64,000 nucleotides of DNA, from assembly GCF_900119315.1 (NCBI RefSeq), contig NZ_LT827010.1, forward strand, positions 4,869,001-4,933,000, in the 5' to 3' direction. Made by a program: the position numbers and the translations under genes. Positions 8,880-16,425 of the stretch are shown here, piece after piece; the stretch's first letter is position 1, and each line of letters begins with the position of its first letter. Origin of the DNA: Actinoplanes sp. SE50/110. GTDB taxonomy: Bacteria > Actinomycetota > Actinomycetes > Mycobacteriales > Micromonosporaceae. The notes below the pieces were generated by a model. The model worked only from the letters and a program-made list of their open reading frames with translations. It did no database searches and had not been told where the DNA came from.

Positions 8880-8895
8880 CCCGCGCCTGCGGTGG

Positions 8896-10134
8896 TCAGC
8901 GGCGCTGAGCCGTGTTGATGGCGGCCTGGAGGCGGAGCCAGGTCGGGTCGGTCTCCGCGGCCGCGGTCACGTCACCGAGGTCGCCGGGCACCCATACCCG
9001 CTCGCCGTCGTGGCGGATCAGGTGTTCCGCCAGGTCGGCGCCCTCGGGCAGCTCGACGGTCGCCGCGCGGAACCGGGCGGCGACCGCCCTCGCCGGCCGG
9101 CTGTCTCCGGTCCGGCGGCCCCGGTGCTGTGTCACGGTGACCTGCCCGGCGCGGTCCGCGACCACCAGGCGGCCGGTCGAGGTGATCGCCAGCGCGCTGA
9201 TCGGCGCGGAGCTGTGCTCCTCTTCGGCGACCTGCTCGGTGTCGAGATCGATGCCGAGGATGCCGCCCCGCGCCGTGCCGACCAGCAGGGTGCCGGTCCC
9301 GGGGGCGAAGGCGATGTTGTGCGCGGACCAGCGCTGCTGCTCGGCCAGCCACTCGGGCGGATACGGATAACCCGGATACGGCTCGCCGAGGGTGGTGCTG
9401 AGGACCCTGCGCATGGCCGGGAACGTGAAGACGTCGAGAGACTGAACGTAGGCGTTGCCCCGGACCGCCAGAAACCGCCCGTCGTCGGAGAACACCGGCG
9501 TCTCGTAGCCGTCGACATCGAGGATGATCGCATCACGCAACAGCGTCAGGCCCGCGGGCGGGTCCGCGCCGGGCCGGGCGAACAGAATGTGGGTCGCGCC
9601 CTGGTCGCTCACCATGGTGGCCAGCAGTCCGCCGCCGGGATGCTCGACGACGGCGGTGTCCCACCTCGGCCCCGGCCGCAGCTCGCCGGTGGCCAGGTCG
9701 ATGGCGTCCGACCGTTCCCCGGCCGACTCCGGATCGAACAGTGCGGACGGCGACGCCCACAGCGTGCGCCCGTCCGGGCTGAAGGCGACGAAGCGGTAGG
9801 CGTGGCCGGGCCGGGACGCGGGCAGCGGAGCGGTGCCCTCCGGCGTCCAGAGGTGCGGGCCGGCCGGGCCGGTCACGACCAGCCGCGCCGCGGACGGATG
9901 CCAGGCCGGCTCGGGGACGAGTGCCTGTCGTTTCCAGGCTTCGGCCGGATAGGGTTCACCGCCGGCGTCGACGACGCCGAGCTGCCGGAGCCCGCCCGAT
10001 CCGTGCTCCCACACGTGCACCGCCGGGCGGCTCCCGTTCACGCCGGCGATCAGGGGCAGCCGGCGGTGACAGAGCAGTCGCTCCATGTACGAGCCGTCCG
10101 GCGATGTCCATGTGCCGCCGCTGTCCCCGTTCAC
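8896..10134 (-). CDS. WD40/beta-propeller-like protein of unknown function
   Basis: A 412-residue soluble protein without signal peptide. It contains propeller-like blades such as VAFSPDGRTLWAS, VFSDDGRFLAVRGNAYVQSL, IAFAPGTGTLLVGTARGGIL and ISALAITSTGRLVVADRAG, each ending in a hydrophobic strand. WD dipeptides are mostly missing, so the blades are degenerate. The C-terminal third is Arg/Glu-rich and helical. It is probably a scaffold or sensor. The gene converges with the methyltransferase gene. Confidence 0.75.
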   Translation of the reverse strand: MNGDSGGTWTSPDGSYMERLLCHRRLPLIAGVNGSRPAVHVWEHGSGGLRQLGVVDAGGEPYPAEAWKRQALVPEPAWHPSAARLVVTGPAGPHLWTPEGTAPLPASRPGHAYRFVAFSPDGRTLWASPSALFDPESAGERSDAIDLATGELRPGPRWDTAVVEHPGGGLLATMVSDQGATHILFARPGADPPAGLTLLRDAIILDVDGYETPVFSDDGRFLAVRGNAYVQSLDVFTFPAMRRVLSTTLGEPYPGYPYPPEWLAEQQRWSAHNIAFAPGTGTLLVGTARGGILGIDLDTEQVAEEEHSSAPISALAITSTGRLVVADRAGQVTVTQHRGRRTGDSRPARAVAARFRAATVELPEGADLAEHLIRHDGERVWVPGDLGDVTAAAETDPTWLRLQAAINTAQRR

Positions 10135-10166
10135 GCTTCGCGATGCTACGCGCCCCCGGCGAACGC

Positions 10167-10892
10167 TCAGTCGCCCAGAAAGTCATCGATGATCGGCGTG
10201 ATCTCGCCGGCGAATTCGTCGAAGAAGCCGTGCCGGCCACCCTCGTGCAGGTGCAGCACGGCGCCCGGGATGCGGGCGGCCAGCAGCGGCGCGTTCGCCG
10301 ACGGCACCATCCGGTCGTCGGTGCCGTGCAGGATCAGGGTGGGCGCCCGGACGCGGGGCAGCGCGTCCCAGGCGTCGTGCCGGTTGCTGGCCCGCAGGTG
10401 GGCGCGGCTCTCCTCGGCGCTCATCGTGGGGTCGCCGAACAGATGGCTGTGCCCGTCCCAGCCGTCGGTGTAGAACAGCTCGCGCAGGGTGCCGGCGCGG
10501 GCCTCCAGCAGCCGGCGCCGGACCTCAGGGGTGCGCTCGTGCGCCTGCGGCCCGCCGGGCGAGGTGCAGGCCAGCACCAGCCGGCGCACCAGGCCCGGAT
10601 ACCCGGCCGCGAGGTGCTGCGCGACCCGCCCGCCCATCGACGTGCCGTAGACGTCGGCCGGGCCGGGCAACGACCGCAGCACGGACGCCGCATCGTCGGC
10701 GAACGACCGGGTGGTCCAGTCGCCGACCGGGCCGCGGCTGTCGCCGGTGCCCCGCCAGTCGAAGGTGACCACCCGGTGGCGGTCCTCGAAGCCCTCGCGC
10801 AGCCCGGTCCACCAGAGGTGCGAGTTGGCCTGCCCGGCCAGCAGGAGCAGCACCGGGCCGTCATCGCGGCCACTGACCTGCACCGAAAGCAC
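10167..10892 (-). CDS. alpha/beta fold hydrolase
   Basis: A 241-residue hydrolase. The oxyanion region is LLLLAGQANSHLWW, a conserved strand/loop gives VVTFDWRGTGDS, and the nucleophile elbow is YGTSMGG (Ser near residue 96). The acid is probably in LILHGTDDRMV and the His is in EGGRHGFFDEF near the C-terminus. All triad positions are visible, so it should be active. It is separated from the beta-propeller gene by 32 bases on the same strand. Confidence 0.9.
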   Translation of the reverse strand: MLSVQVSGRDDGPVLLLLAGQANSHLWWTGLREGFEDRHRVVTFDWRGTGDSRGPVGDWTTRSFADDAASVLRSLPGPADVYGTSMGGRVAQHLAAGYPGLVRRLVLACTSPGGPQAHERTPEVRRRLLEARAGTLRELFYTDGWDGHSHLFGDPTMSAEESRAHLRASNRHDAWDALPRVRAPTLILHGTDDRMVPSANAPLLAARIPGAVLHLHEGGRHGFFDEFAGEITPIIDDFLGD

Positions 10893-10961
10893 GCCGCCGA
10901 TCCTACGCCGGCGCCCCGGTGGCGGCGGGTCCGCAGGCGGGCGCTGCGGTGCGGTGCTCCG

Positions 10962-11243
10962 TCAGAACGGTGCGGGGCCCTGACCGGTCAACGACATCAG
11001 CAGCTGCGTGGCGAGCAGCTTGCGCATGCCGGTGACGGCGACCGTCCCCACCCGGTCGTAGGGCAGTTCCAGCTGCAACCCGTCGCCCGCGTTGCGCAGT
11101 TCGGTCGTGATCTGGTCGGGTCGGAACGTGCCGCCCCAGCCGGTGATTCCGCCGCGCTGGTTGGTGCTGAGGGAGACCATGCCGGAGATGCACGCGCCGT
11201 CGACCAGGGTCAGCTTCGCGGGGCCTGAATAGTTCGTGGTCAT
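10962..11243 (-). CDS. small conserved-type hypothetical protein (DUF4873-like)
   Basis: A 93-residue protein with ATG at 11243. It opens with YSGPAKLTLVDGACISG and continues GGITGWGGTFRPDQ, a strand-rich pattern resembling the small DUF4873 proteins ('GPATL...V.....G....W.G'). This link is weak. No signal peptide or membrane helix is present. It stands alone between the hydrolase and cold-shock genes. Confidence 0.65.
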   Translation of the reverse strand: MTTNYSGPAKLTLVDGACISGMVSLSTNQRGGITGWGGTFRPDQITTELRNAGDGLQLELPYDRVGTVAVTGMRKLLATQLLMSLTGQGPAPF

Positions 11244-11458
11244 GGTGTTGTCCTTCAGTTCTTCGGTCGGGCGCACGCGCATGGTCGGGTGCCGGCGCGG
11301 CGGCGAGGCGGGTAGCGGTCGGTAACCGATGAAAGTCGGACCGGCGGCTGGAGTCAAGTGGCGACGAAGCCGTGGTACCCATGGCGGTGACGCGCGGGCG
11401 CCCGGAATGCCGGACGACGGCCCGCCGCATGGGTCGGGCCGTCGTCGGCAGGCGTGGA

Positions 11459-11662
11459 TCAGAGCGGGCGGATGTTCTGCGCCTGCGGGCCCTTCTGACC
11501 CTGGGTGATCTCGAACTCCACCTTCTGGTTCTCGTCGAGGCTGCGGTAGCCGCCGGCCGAGATGGCGGAATAGTGGGCGAAGACGTCGGCGCCGCCGTCG
11601 TCCGGGCTGATGAAGCCGAAGCCCTTGTCGGCGTTGAACCACTTCACGGTGCCGGTGGTCAT
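11459..11662 (-). CDS. cold-shock protein
   Basis: A 67-residue single cold-shock domain, the usual length. RNP1 is KGFGFISP (about 13-20) and RNP2 is DVFAHYSA (about 26-33). It binds single-stranded RNA or DNA and melts secondary structure. A good ribosome site (AAGGAG) lies seven bases before the ATG. The leader carries a terminator-like hairpin 50 bases upstream of the start (separate entry). Confidence 0.96.
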   Translation of the reverse strand: MTTGTVKWFNADKGFGFISPDDGGADVFAHYSAISAGGYRSLDENQKVEFEITQGQKGPQAQNIRPL

Positions 11663-11711
11663 GTCTGCTCCTTAGCAGGTGGTGACAGGTCGCGCGGTGC
11701 AGCCCGGACGC

Positions 11712-11760
11712 CGAAAAACGAAAAGCGCCTGGATGGGTTTCCGATAACCCATCAGGCGCT
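11712..11760 (-). terminator. intrinsic terminator-like hairpin in the cold-shock leader
   Basis: On the minus strand AGCGCCTG-ATGGGTT pairs with AACCCAT-C-CAGGCGCT (11760 down to 11724), giving a 15-bp stem with one bulged base and a six-base loop. It is followed at once by CTTTTCGTTTTT (11723-11712). A T-run this good is rare in this GC-rich window. The structure ends 50 bases before the cold-shock ATG. It may end transcripts from yidD, or act as a cold-dependent attenuator if the csp promoter lies upstream of it. Confidence 0.75.
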
Positions 11761-11873
11761 GACCAACGTCTACGGAAATCAAAACTGCAACTTCACCAAC
11801 ATAGCAGGTCATTTGTCGGCAATTCCTGCGGGCTCCGCTGTGGAACAGATCACTCGGCGCCGCGGCACCAGGG

Positions 11874-12281
11874 CTATGCCGGCACCGGGTCGCTGCCGCG
11901 GGCGCCGCCGGGCCGGCAGCGCAGCAGGCGCCGGGCGGCGAGCAGGGCGCCGCGCAGTGCACCGCGACGCTCGATGGCCTGCGCGGCATACTCGGAGCAG
12001 CTCGGGGTGAACCGGCAGACCGCCGGCCGGTGGGCGCTGATCTCCCGCTGGTAGAAGCGGATCCCGCCGAGCAGGCCACCCCCGCCGGTGGTGGTGGCCG
12101 TCAGCAGCCGGGGCAGCAGCGGCAGGGTCAGCATCAGGCAGTTGCCGTCGAGGCCTTCGGCGATGCAGCAGCCGGTCTCCAGCAGGCAGGCATCGCGCAG
12201 GCAGGAGCCCTGCGGGTTGCGGTAACGCCGGTCGTAGTACGGGTCGTAGTAGTCGTAGCGGCGGCGTCTGATCCATGGCAT
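11874..12281 (-). CDS. yidD: membrane protein insertion efficiency factor YidD, with unusual N-terminus
   Basis: A 135-residue protein. The YidD core is at about residues 70-130: IRFYQREISAHRPAVCRFTPSCSEYAAQAI. The canonical family begins close to that segment and is about 80 residues. Here the first 70 residues are extra: a Tyr/Arg-rich start (RRRRYDYYDPYYDRRYR), then a run with four cysteines (CLRDACLLETGCC) and a hydrophobic stretch. The gene is not beside rpmH, rnpA or yidC, so it is probably a second, diverged copy. Start chosen at ATG 12281. Confidence 0.85.
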   Translation of the reverse strand: MPWIRRRRYDYYDPYYDRRYRNPQGSCLRDACLLETGCCIAEGLDGNCLMLTLPLLPRLLTATTTGGGGLLGGIRFYQREISAHRPAVCRFTPSCSEYAAQAIERRGALRGALLAARRLLRCRPGGARGSDPVPA

Positions 12282-12451
12282 GCCCGCCGGATACCCGGTT
12301 CGCGCGGGCTGAATCGCGGCCCGGGAACGGTCCACAGTGGGGTGTGAGGTTCGGGGGGCCGCTCTTCGCGTTCCACCAGCCGACCGCGACACCATCCCCC
12401 GGGCCGCCGCGTCGCCATCGGCGCGGCCCGCCCTTCGCCCACCCGATCACT

Positions 12452-12865
12452 CTATCGGGCGGGATTTGCGGTATGCCGGGAGACCACCAGCCACTCGTCC
12501 GCCGGGAACAGGCGCCGGGCGATCGCCCACGCCACCCGCCCGTAGTACGGCCGCGCCTGCACCTCGCCGATCACCTGCGGATCACGCACCGGATGGTCGG
12601 CCCCCTTCCAACGGATCACGCACCCGCCCGCGGCCAGGACGTTGCGGACCCAGTTGGTGGTGGCACCCCAGGGCAGGTTGATCACGAACACGTCGGGTGC
12701 CACGGTGAGCGCGATCGGCACGGTCAGCGCGCGCCCGCTGACCCGCCCGCGGTGGTGCACCACCGCCCAGAGCGGGATCAGCCGGCGGCCGGCGAGGACC
12801 CGGACGGCGGGCGCGGTGGCCCGGGCGAAACGCCAGGAGGTGCTGCTGGGAGCCACGGTTGTCAT
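12452..12865 (-). CDS. nitroreductase/deazaflavin-dependent oxidoreductase-like protein
   Basis: A 137-residue split-barrel protein of the same broad family as the gene at 3914-4393. Segments VVHHRGRVSGRALTVPI (about 34-50), FVINLPWGATTNWVRNVLAAGG (about 60-82) and VIRWKGADHPV are typical. It lacks the long N-terminal helix of DDN. The ligand (F420 or FMN) is inferred from the family. It stands alone, with about 170 bp gaps on both sides in which I see nothing definite. Confidence 0.82.
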   Translation of the reverse strand: MTTVAPSSTSWRFARATAPAVRVLAGRRLIPLWAVVHHRGRVSGRALTVPIALTVAPDVFVINLPWGATTNWVRNVLAAGGCVIRWKGADHPVRDPQVIGEVQARPYYGRVAWAIARRLFPADEWLVVSRHTANPAR

Positions 12866-13035
12866 ACCCCGATCGTGCCGCCGCGGACGGGCCCGGCGCT
12901 TCCCGGCGTTCCGTCAGTGCGGATGACGGAAAACCGCCAGACGCGCCGGCATCGGGTCGCCGCCTCGGTCCCGGTCATCACCCACTGCCGTACGCCGTAC
13001 GCCGTCCAACGGCCGCGGCACTTGGCGGCGGCCGG

Positions 13036-14067
13036 TCAGCGCGGATGGCGGGAGACCGCCAGGCGCACCGCGTCGGCCCGGCCGCGCGCCCCGATCTTGC
13101 GATAGATGCTGCCCAGGTGGCGTTCCACAGTGTGCACCGCGATTCCGAGCTGCCCGGCGATCGCGCTGTTGGACTCGCCGGCCGCCAGCAGGGCCAGCAC
13201 CTCCCCCTCGCGCGCGGTCAGCCCCGGCGAGGCCCGGAAGGCGCCGGCCCGCCCGCCGACCACGAAATCGGTGACCAGCCGCAGATCCGCCCCCGGATCC
13301 TCCATGAACAGCGTCGGCGTCGACCCGGGCAGCTCGACCAGCCGCGCGTCCGGCAGGTCGGCCGCGAGCCGGCGGAACACCTCGACCGGGATCTGCTGCT
13401 CGCCCTGCCGGTGCAGCACCAGCGCCGGCGCCCGGACCCGGGCCACCTCGTCGCTGACGTCGATCTCGCCGGCCGCCTCGAACCACGCCTTGGCCACCGG
13501 CGCGGTCGTCGCCCCGCGGAACGCCTCCGCCGTCCACCGGTTCGACGGCGCCGCATCCCAGCCCAGCCAGGCAGCCGCCGCCGCGTCGGCGAACAGGTCC
13601 CAGTCCTGCTCGATCAACGACAGCAGCGCCCGGGTCTGGGCCGGCAGCATCGCCTCGCGCAGCCGCGGCGACCCGCCGAACAGCACCAGGCGCTCGACCC
13701 GGCCGGGTTCGCGGGCCGCGAACGCCAGCGCGGTGGTCACCGAGTGGTAGTAGCCGAGCAGCGACGCCCGGGCGATCCCGGCGTGGTCGAGGACCGCCCG
13801 CAGGTCCCGCAGGTGCGCGTCGACCCCCAGGTCGGTGAGGTCGATCCGGCGGTCCGAGCTGCCGGTCCCCCGCCCGTCGTAGAGCACCAGGGTCACCCGC
13901 TCGGCCAGCCCCCGATAGGCGGCCCGCATCACCGGAATCCGCCACTGCGCCACGATGTTGCTCAGCGACGGCATCCAGACCAGCGCCGGCCCCCGCCCGA
14001 ACACCTGGTATCCGACGGTCACACCGTCCTCGGCACGGGCGAAGCGCAAGCTCTCCACAGCGCTCAT
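13036..14067 (-). CDS. alpha/beta-hydrolase-like sensor fused to a LuxR-type DNA-binding domain
   Basis: A 343-residue fusion. Residues 1-270 form an alpha/beta-hydrolase fold (VGYQVFGRGPALVWMPS, VTLVLYDGRGTGSSD). Residues 278-340 are a LuxR helix-turn-helix (LTAREGEVLALLAAGESNSA, then IAVHTVERHLGSIYRKIG). At the nucleophile elbow the usual G-x-S-x-G is replaced by LLGYYHSVT, so the serine nucleophile is missing from its normal position. The hydrolase part is therefore probably a ligand-binding sensor. Such fusions occur in actinobacteria as one-component regulators. No target is evident. Confidence 0.88.
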   Translation of the reverse strand: MSAVESLRFARAEDGVTVGYQVFGRGPALVWMPSLSNIVAQWRIPVMRAAYRGLAERVTLVLYDGRGTGSSDRRIDLTDLGVDAHLRDLRAVLDHAGIARASLLGYYHSVTTALAFAAREPGRVERLVLFGGSPRLREAMLPAQTRALLSLIEQDWDLFADAAAAAWLGWDAAPSNRWTAEAFRGATTAPVAKAWFEAAGEIDVSDEVARVRAPALVLHRQGEQQIPVEVFRRLAADLPDARLVELPGSTPTLFMEDPGADLRLVTDFVVGGRAGAFRASPGLTAREGEVLALLAAGESNSAIAGQLGIAVHTVERHLGSIYRKIGARGRADAVRLAVSRHPR

Positions 14068-14195
14068 TATCCCGGCTCCGCGCCCACCGGCCGCCCCGGC
14101 ACTGTGTCGCGGGTCACATCATGATCGCCAACCTTTTTTGCGCTGAGGCGTCCTCCCAGGCGACAGTGCACCGACCGACAGTGCTGGAGCTTGAG

Positions 14196-14576
14196 ATGCG
14201 CAGATCCACCCGGGCCCTCGTGGTCACCGCCGGAGCCGTGGCCGTCGCCGCGATCGGCGGAGTGTCCGCAGCAGCCGCCTTCGCCGGCGACAGGAAACCC
14301 GCCCCGGCGACCTCCCCTACCGTGATCGCCTCCCCGGCCACGTCCGCGTCCGCCACCGCGAGCCCGGCCACCACCCCGAGCGCGACCGTGATCGCCACCC
14401 CGAGCGCCTCGCCGGCCACGACGGCCTCGTCGCGCCCGGCCCCCACCGCCTCGGCCGGGAGGCCGACGGCCGCGCCCACGCCGTCGGCCTCCCGGCCGGC
14501 CACGACACCCAGGCCGACCGCGTCCGCCTCCCGCCCGGCGACGACGCCCGCGCCCACCGCCTCGCCCGCGTCCTGA
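14196..14576 (+). CDS. secreted or membrane-anchored Pro/Ala/Ser/Thr-rich protein
   Basis: A 126-residue low-complexity protein. It has an N-terminal signal or anchor (RRSTRALVVTAGAVAVAAIG to about residue 30), then about 95 residues made almost only of A, P, S and T with a few R (repeats like SRPATTP and TASAS). This looks like a cell-wall-spanning or O-glycosylated stalk. The ATG at 14196 is preceded by GGAG. It lies just upstream of an ECF sigma gene whose partner has a similar tail. Confidence 0.65.
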   Translation: MRRSTRALVVTAGAVAVAAIGGVSAAAAFAGDRKPAPATSPTVIASPATSASATASPATTPSATVIATPSASPATTASSRPAPTASAGRPTAAPTPSASRPATTPRPTASASRPATTPAPTASPAS

Positions 14577-14645
14577 GGCGTCGCGTGCCGGCCGCCCCCG
14601 CGGCCGGCACGCGACCGGCCGCCCCGTCACCCCGAGAGGCCTCTT

Positions 14646-15215
14646 TTGATCTTCGTGTTGCCGATGCCGACGTCGTTGCTGCGCTGGTGGCGATCCGGTC
14701 CCCCGGGCGCCGTGCGGACGGCGGCGACCACGGCGACCGAGATCGGCGAGTTGTACCGGGAGCGCCGCCTGCCCCTGGTCCGGCTGGCCGTGCTCATGGT
14801 CGACGACCTGCCCACCGCCGAGGACATCGTCCAGGACGTCTTCACCCGGCTGCACCGCCGGCACGGCGGGGGCCTGGACGCCCTCACCGACCCCCATGCC
14901 TACCTGGTGTCAGCGGTGATGAACGCGGCCCGGTCGGCGCTGCGCCGGCGCCGGATCGCCCGCGCCTACCTGCCGCCGCGCCCCGAGCCGGCGCCGGCCG
15001 CCGAAGACGAGGCCCTGCTCGGCGCCGGTGACCGCGCGGTGATCGGGGCGTTGCACCGGCTCACCGCCCGCCAACGGCAGGTCATCGTCCTGCGCTACTG
15101 GTCCGGGCTGTCCGAGCGGGAGATCGCCGCCACGCTGCGGGTCACCACCGGAACCGTCAAGTCGACCGCGCACCGCGCCCTGACGCTGCTCCGCGCCGAG
15201 CTGGGGGAGAAATGA
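14646..15215 (+). CDS. ECF-type RNA polymerase sigma factor
   Basis: A 189-residue sigma-70 family factor. Region 2 covers about 35-105 (LYRERRLPLVRLAVLMVDDL, AEDIVQDVFTRLHRR, then the DPHAYLVSAVMNAARS helix). Region 4 covers about 130-185 (LTARQRQVIVLRYWSGLSER, EIAATLRVTTGTVKSTAHRA). The TTG at 14646 has GAGAGG six bases upstream; an in-frame ATG lies six codons in. Its stop overlaps the ATG of the next gene (ATGA), marking a sigma/anti-sigma style pair. Confidence 0.9.
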   Translation: MIFVLPMPTSLLRWWRSGPPGAVRTAATTATEIGELYRERRLPLVRLAVLMVDDLPTAEDIVQDVFTRLHRRHGGGLDALTDPHAYLVSAVMNAARSALRRRRIARAYLPPRPEPAPAAEDEALLGAGDRAVIGALHRLTARQRQVIVLRYWSGLSEREIAATLRVTTGTVKSTAHRALTLLRAELGEK

Positions 15216-15700
15216 CCGACACCGATCTGGAACGGCGCCTGCGGGACGCGCTCGCCGCCCGGGCCGCCGCCGTCACCGCCCGGGACCTGCGTCCCGCCGA
15301 GTCACCGTCCGAGGCCGCCCGCCAAAGCACGGTGGCCCGCTGGTGGCTGCCGCTCACCGCCGGCGCCGCCGCGGCCGCCGTGTCGATCACCGCGTTCGCC
15401 CTGCTGCGACCCAACGGCCCGGCGAACCCGCCGGCCGCCCCGCCCTCCCCGGCGGTCTCCCCCACACCGTCGGCCCTGCCCACCTCGGCGTCGCCGCCGG
15501 CCCCCACGGCGTCCTCGGCGGGCCGGGTCCCGTCATCGTCGGCCCGCCCCGCGTCCCCCACCGCCCTCGCCGTCACCGGCCCGGGTGTCACCGCGCCGGC
15601 CGGCACCACGCCCACCCCGTCGGCCGCCTCCGCCACTGCTCAACCGACCCCGACCGGGTCCGGGTCCCTCTCCACCGTCGCCTCCACCCCGAAACGCTGA
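15212..15700 (+). CDS. single-pass membrane protein, probable anti-sigma partner
   Basis: A 162-residue protein translationally coupled to the sigma gene. A charged N-terminal part (DLERRLRDALAARAAAVTAR, residues 5-24) is followed by one membrane helix (WWLPLTAGAAAAAVSITAFALL, about 44-66) and a Pro/Ser/Ala/Thr-rich outer tail of about 95 residues. No zinc-binding anti-sigma motif (HxxxCxxC) is present. The anti-sigma role is inferred from topology and coupling only. Confidence 0.72.
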   Translation: MTDTDLERRLRDALAARAAAVTARDLRPAESPSEAARQSTVARWWLPLTAGAAAAAVSITAFALLRPNGPANPPAAPPSPAVSPTPSALPTSASPPAPTASSAGRVPSSSARPASPTALAVTGPGVTAPAGTTPTPSAASATAQPTPTGSGSLSTVASTPKR

Positions 15701-15766
15701 CCAGTCCACCCCCGCCGCGTATCCACCCCGTACTCACAGTGGCGGCGGTATGGGCACACTGACCTC

Positions 15767-16306
15767 GTGACGCCCGCATGGCTACAGGCCAGGATCGCCG
15801 AGTTCCGCGCCGTACCGGGCCGGACCGTCACCGGGTGGTACGGCGTGGAGATGGCCGTTCGTGAAGGTGGCGGTGCCGGACCCGAGTTCGCCGGCCCCGA
15901 CGCGCCCTGCCTGCAGCTGCTGACCCTGAGCGCCCAGGTGCTCGACGGTCCCGCCCTGACGGTCGGCACCTACCAGGACGACGATGTGTTCGGGCTGCTC
16001 CTGACCTCCCCCGAGGACGGCGCCTCCTCTAGGAACGGCATCTTCCGCGCGCGGAGCCTGCCCGAGCTGCCGGTCGGCCCGGTCGACGAGGTCACCGTCC
16101 ACCTGGACGCCGATGTCCTGGCCGAGGTGGTCCTGCGGATCGGCGAGCGGAACCTGCTCCTCATCGCGGGTGAGGCGTACGAGAACGGCGACGGTGACCT
16201 CTCCTGGCACCGCCTCGACGAGTCCGTCCTCGCCTTCGTCGATCCGGAGGCCGCGCAGGCGCTGCCGTGGATCCCCCGGCGTTCGACACCTGCCGGATCG
16301 GCCTAG
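15767..16306 (+). CDS. hypothetical protein, stop codon supplied by the IS insertion
   Basis: A 179-residue soluble protein from a GTG at 15767 with no recognised domain. It looks alpha/beta with VTGWYGVEMAV near the start and SWHRLDESVLAFVDPEAAQA near the end. Its TAG stop is formed by the duplicated TA plus the first G of the IS element. Before insertion the codon would have been TA plus the G now right of the element, again TAG, so the protein is unchanged. Homologues are probably actinobacterial. Confidence 0.72.
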   Translation: MTPAWLQARIAEFRAVPGRTVTGWYGVEMAVREGGGAGPEFAGPDAPCLQLLTLSAQVLDGPALTVGTYQDDDVFGLLLTSPEDGASSRNGIFRARSLPELPVGPVDEVTVHLDADVLAEVVLRIGERNLLLIAGEAYENGDGDLSWHRLDESVLAFVDPEAAQALPWIPRRSTPAGSA

Positions 16307-16334
16307 TGCGTTGACCACGAACGTTCGCCGGGTC
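16306..16334 (+). repeat. left terminal inverted repeat of the IS630 element
   Basis: A 29-bp repeat matching the right end with a single mismatch (G here, A-equivalent at the right end, 22 bases in). The outer 21 bases are identical. Confidence 0.9.
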
Positions 16335-16425
16335 GATGACACGCCGGATCACTTCCACCGGTAACTGCTGGGAACACCTCACTCTCAACGGCGGTGACAT
16401 TCGTCGTGGAGAGTGAGGTAGCGGG

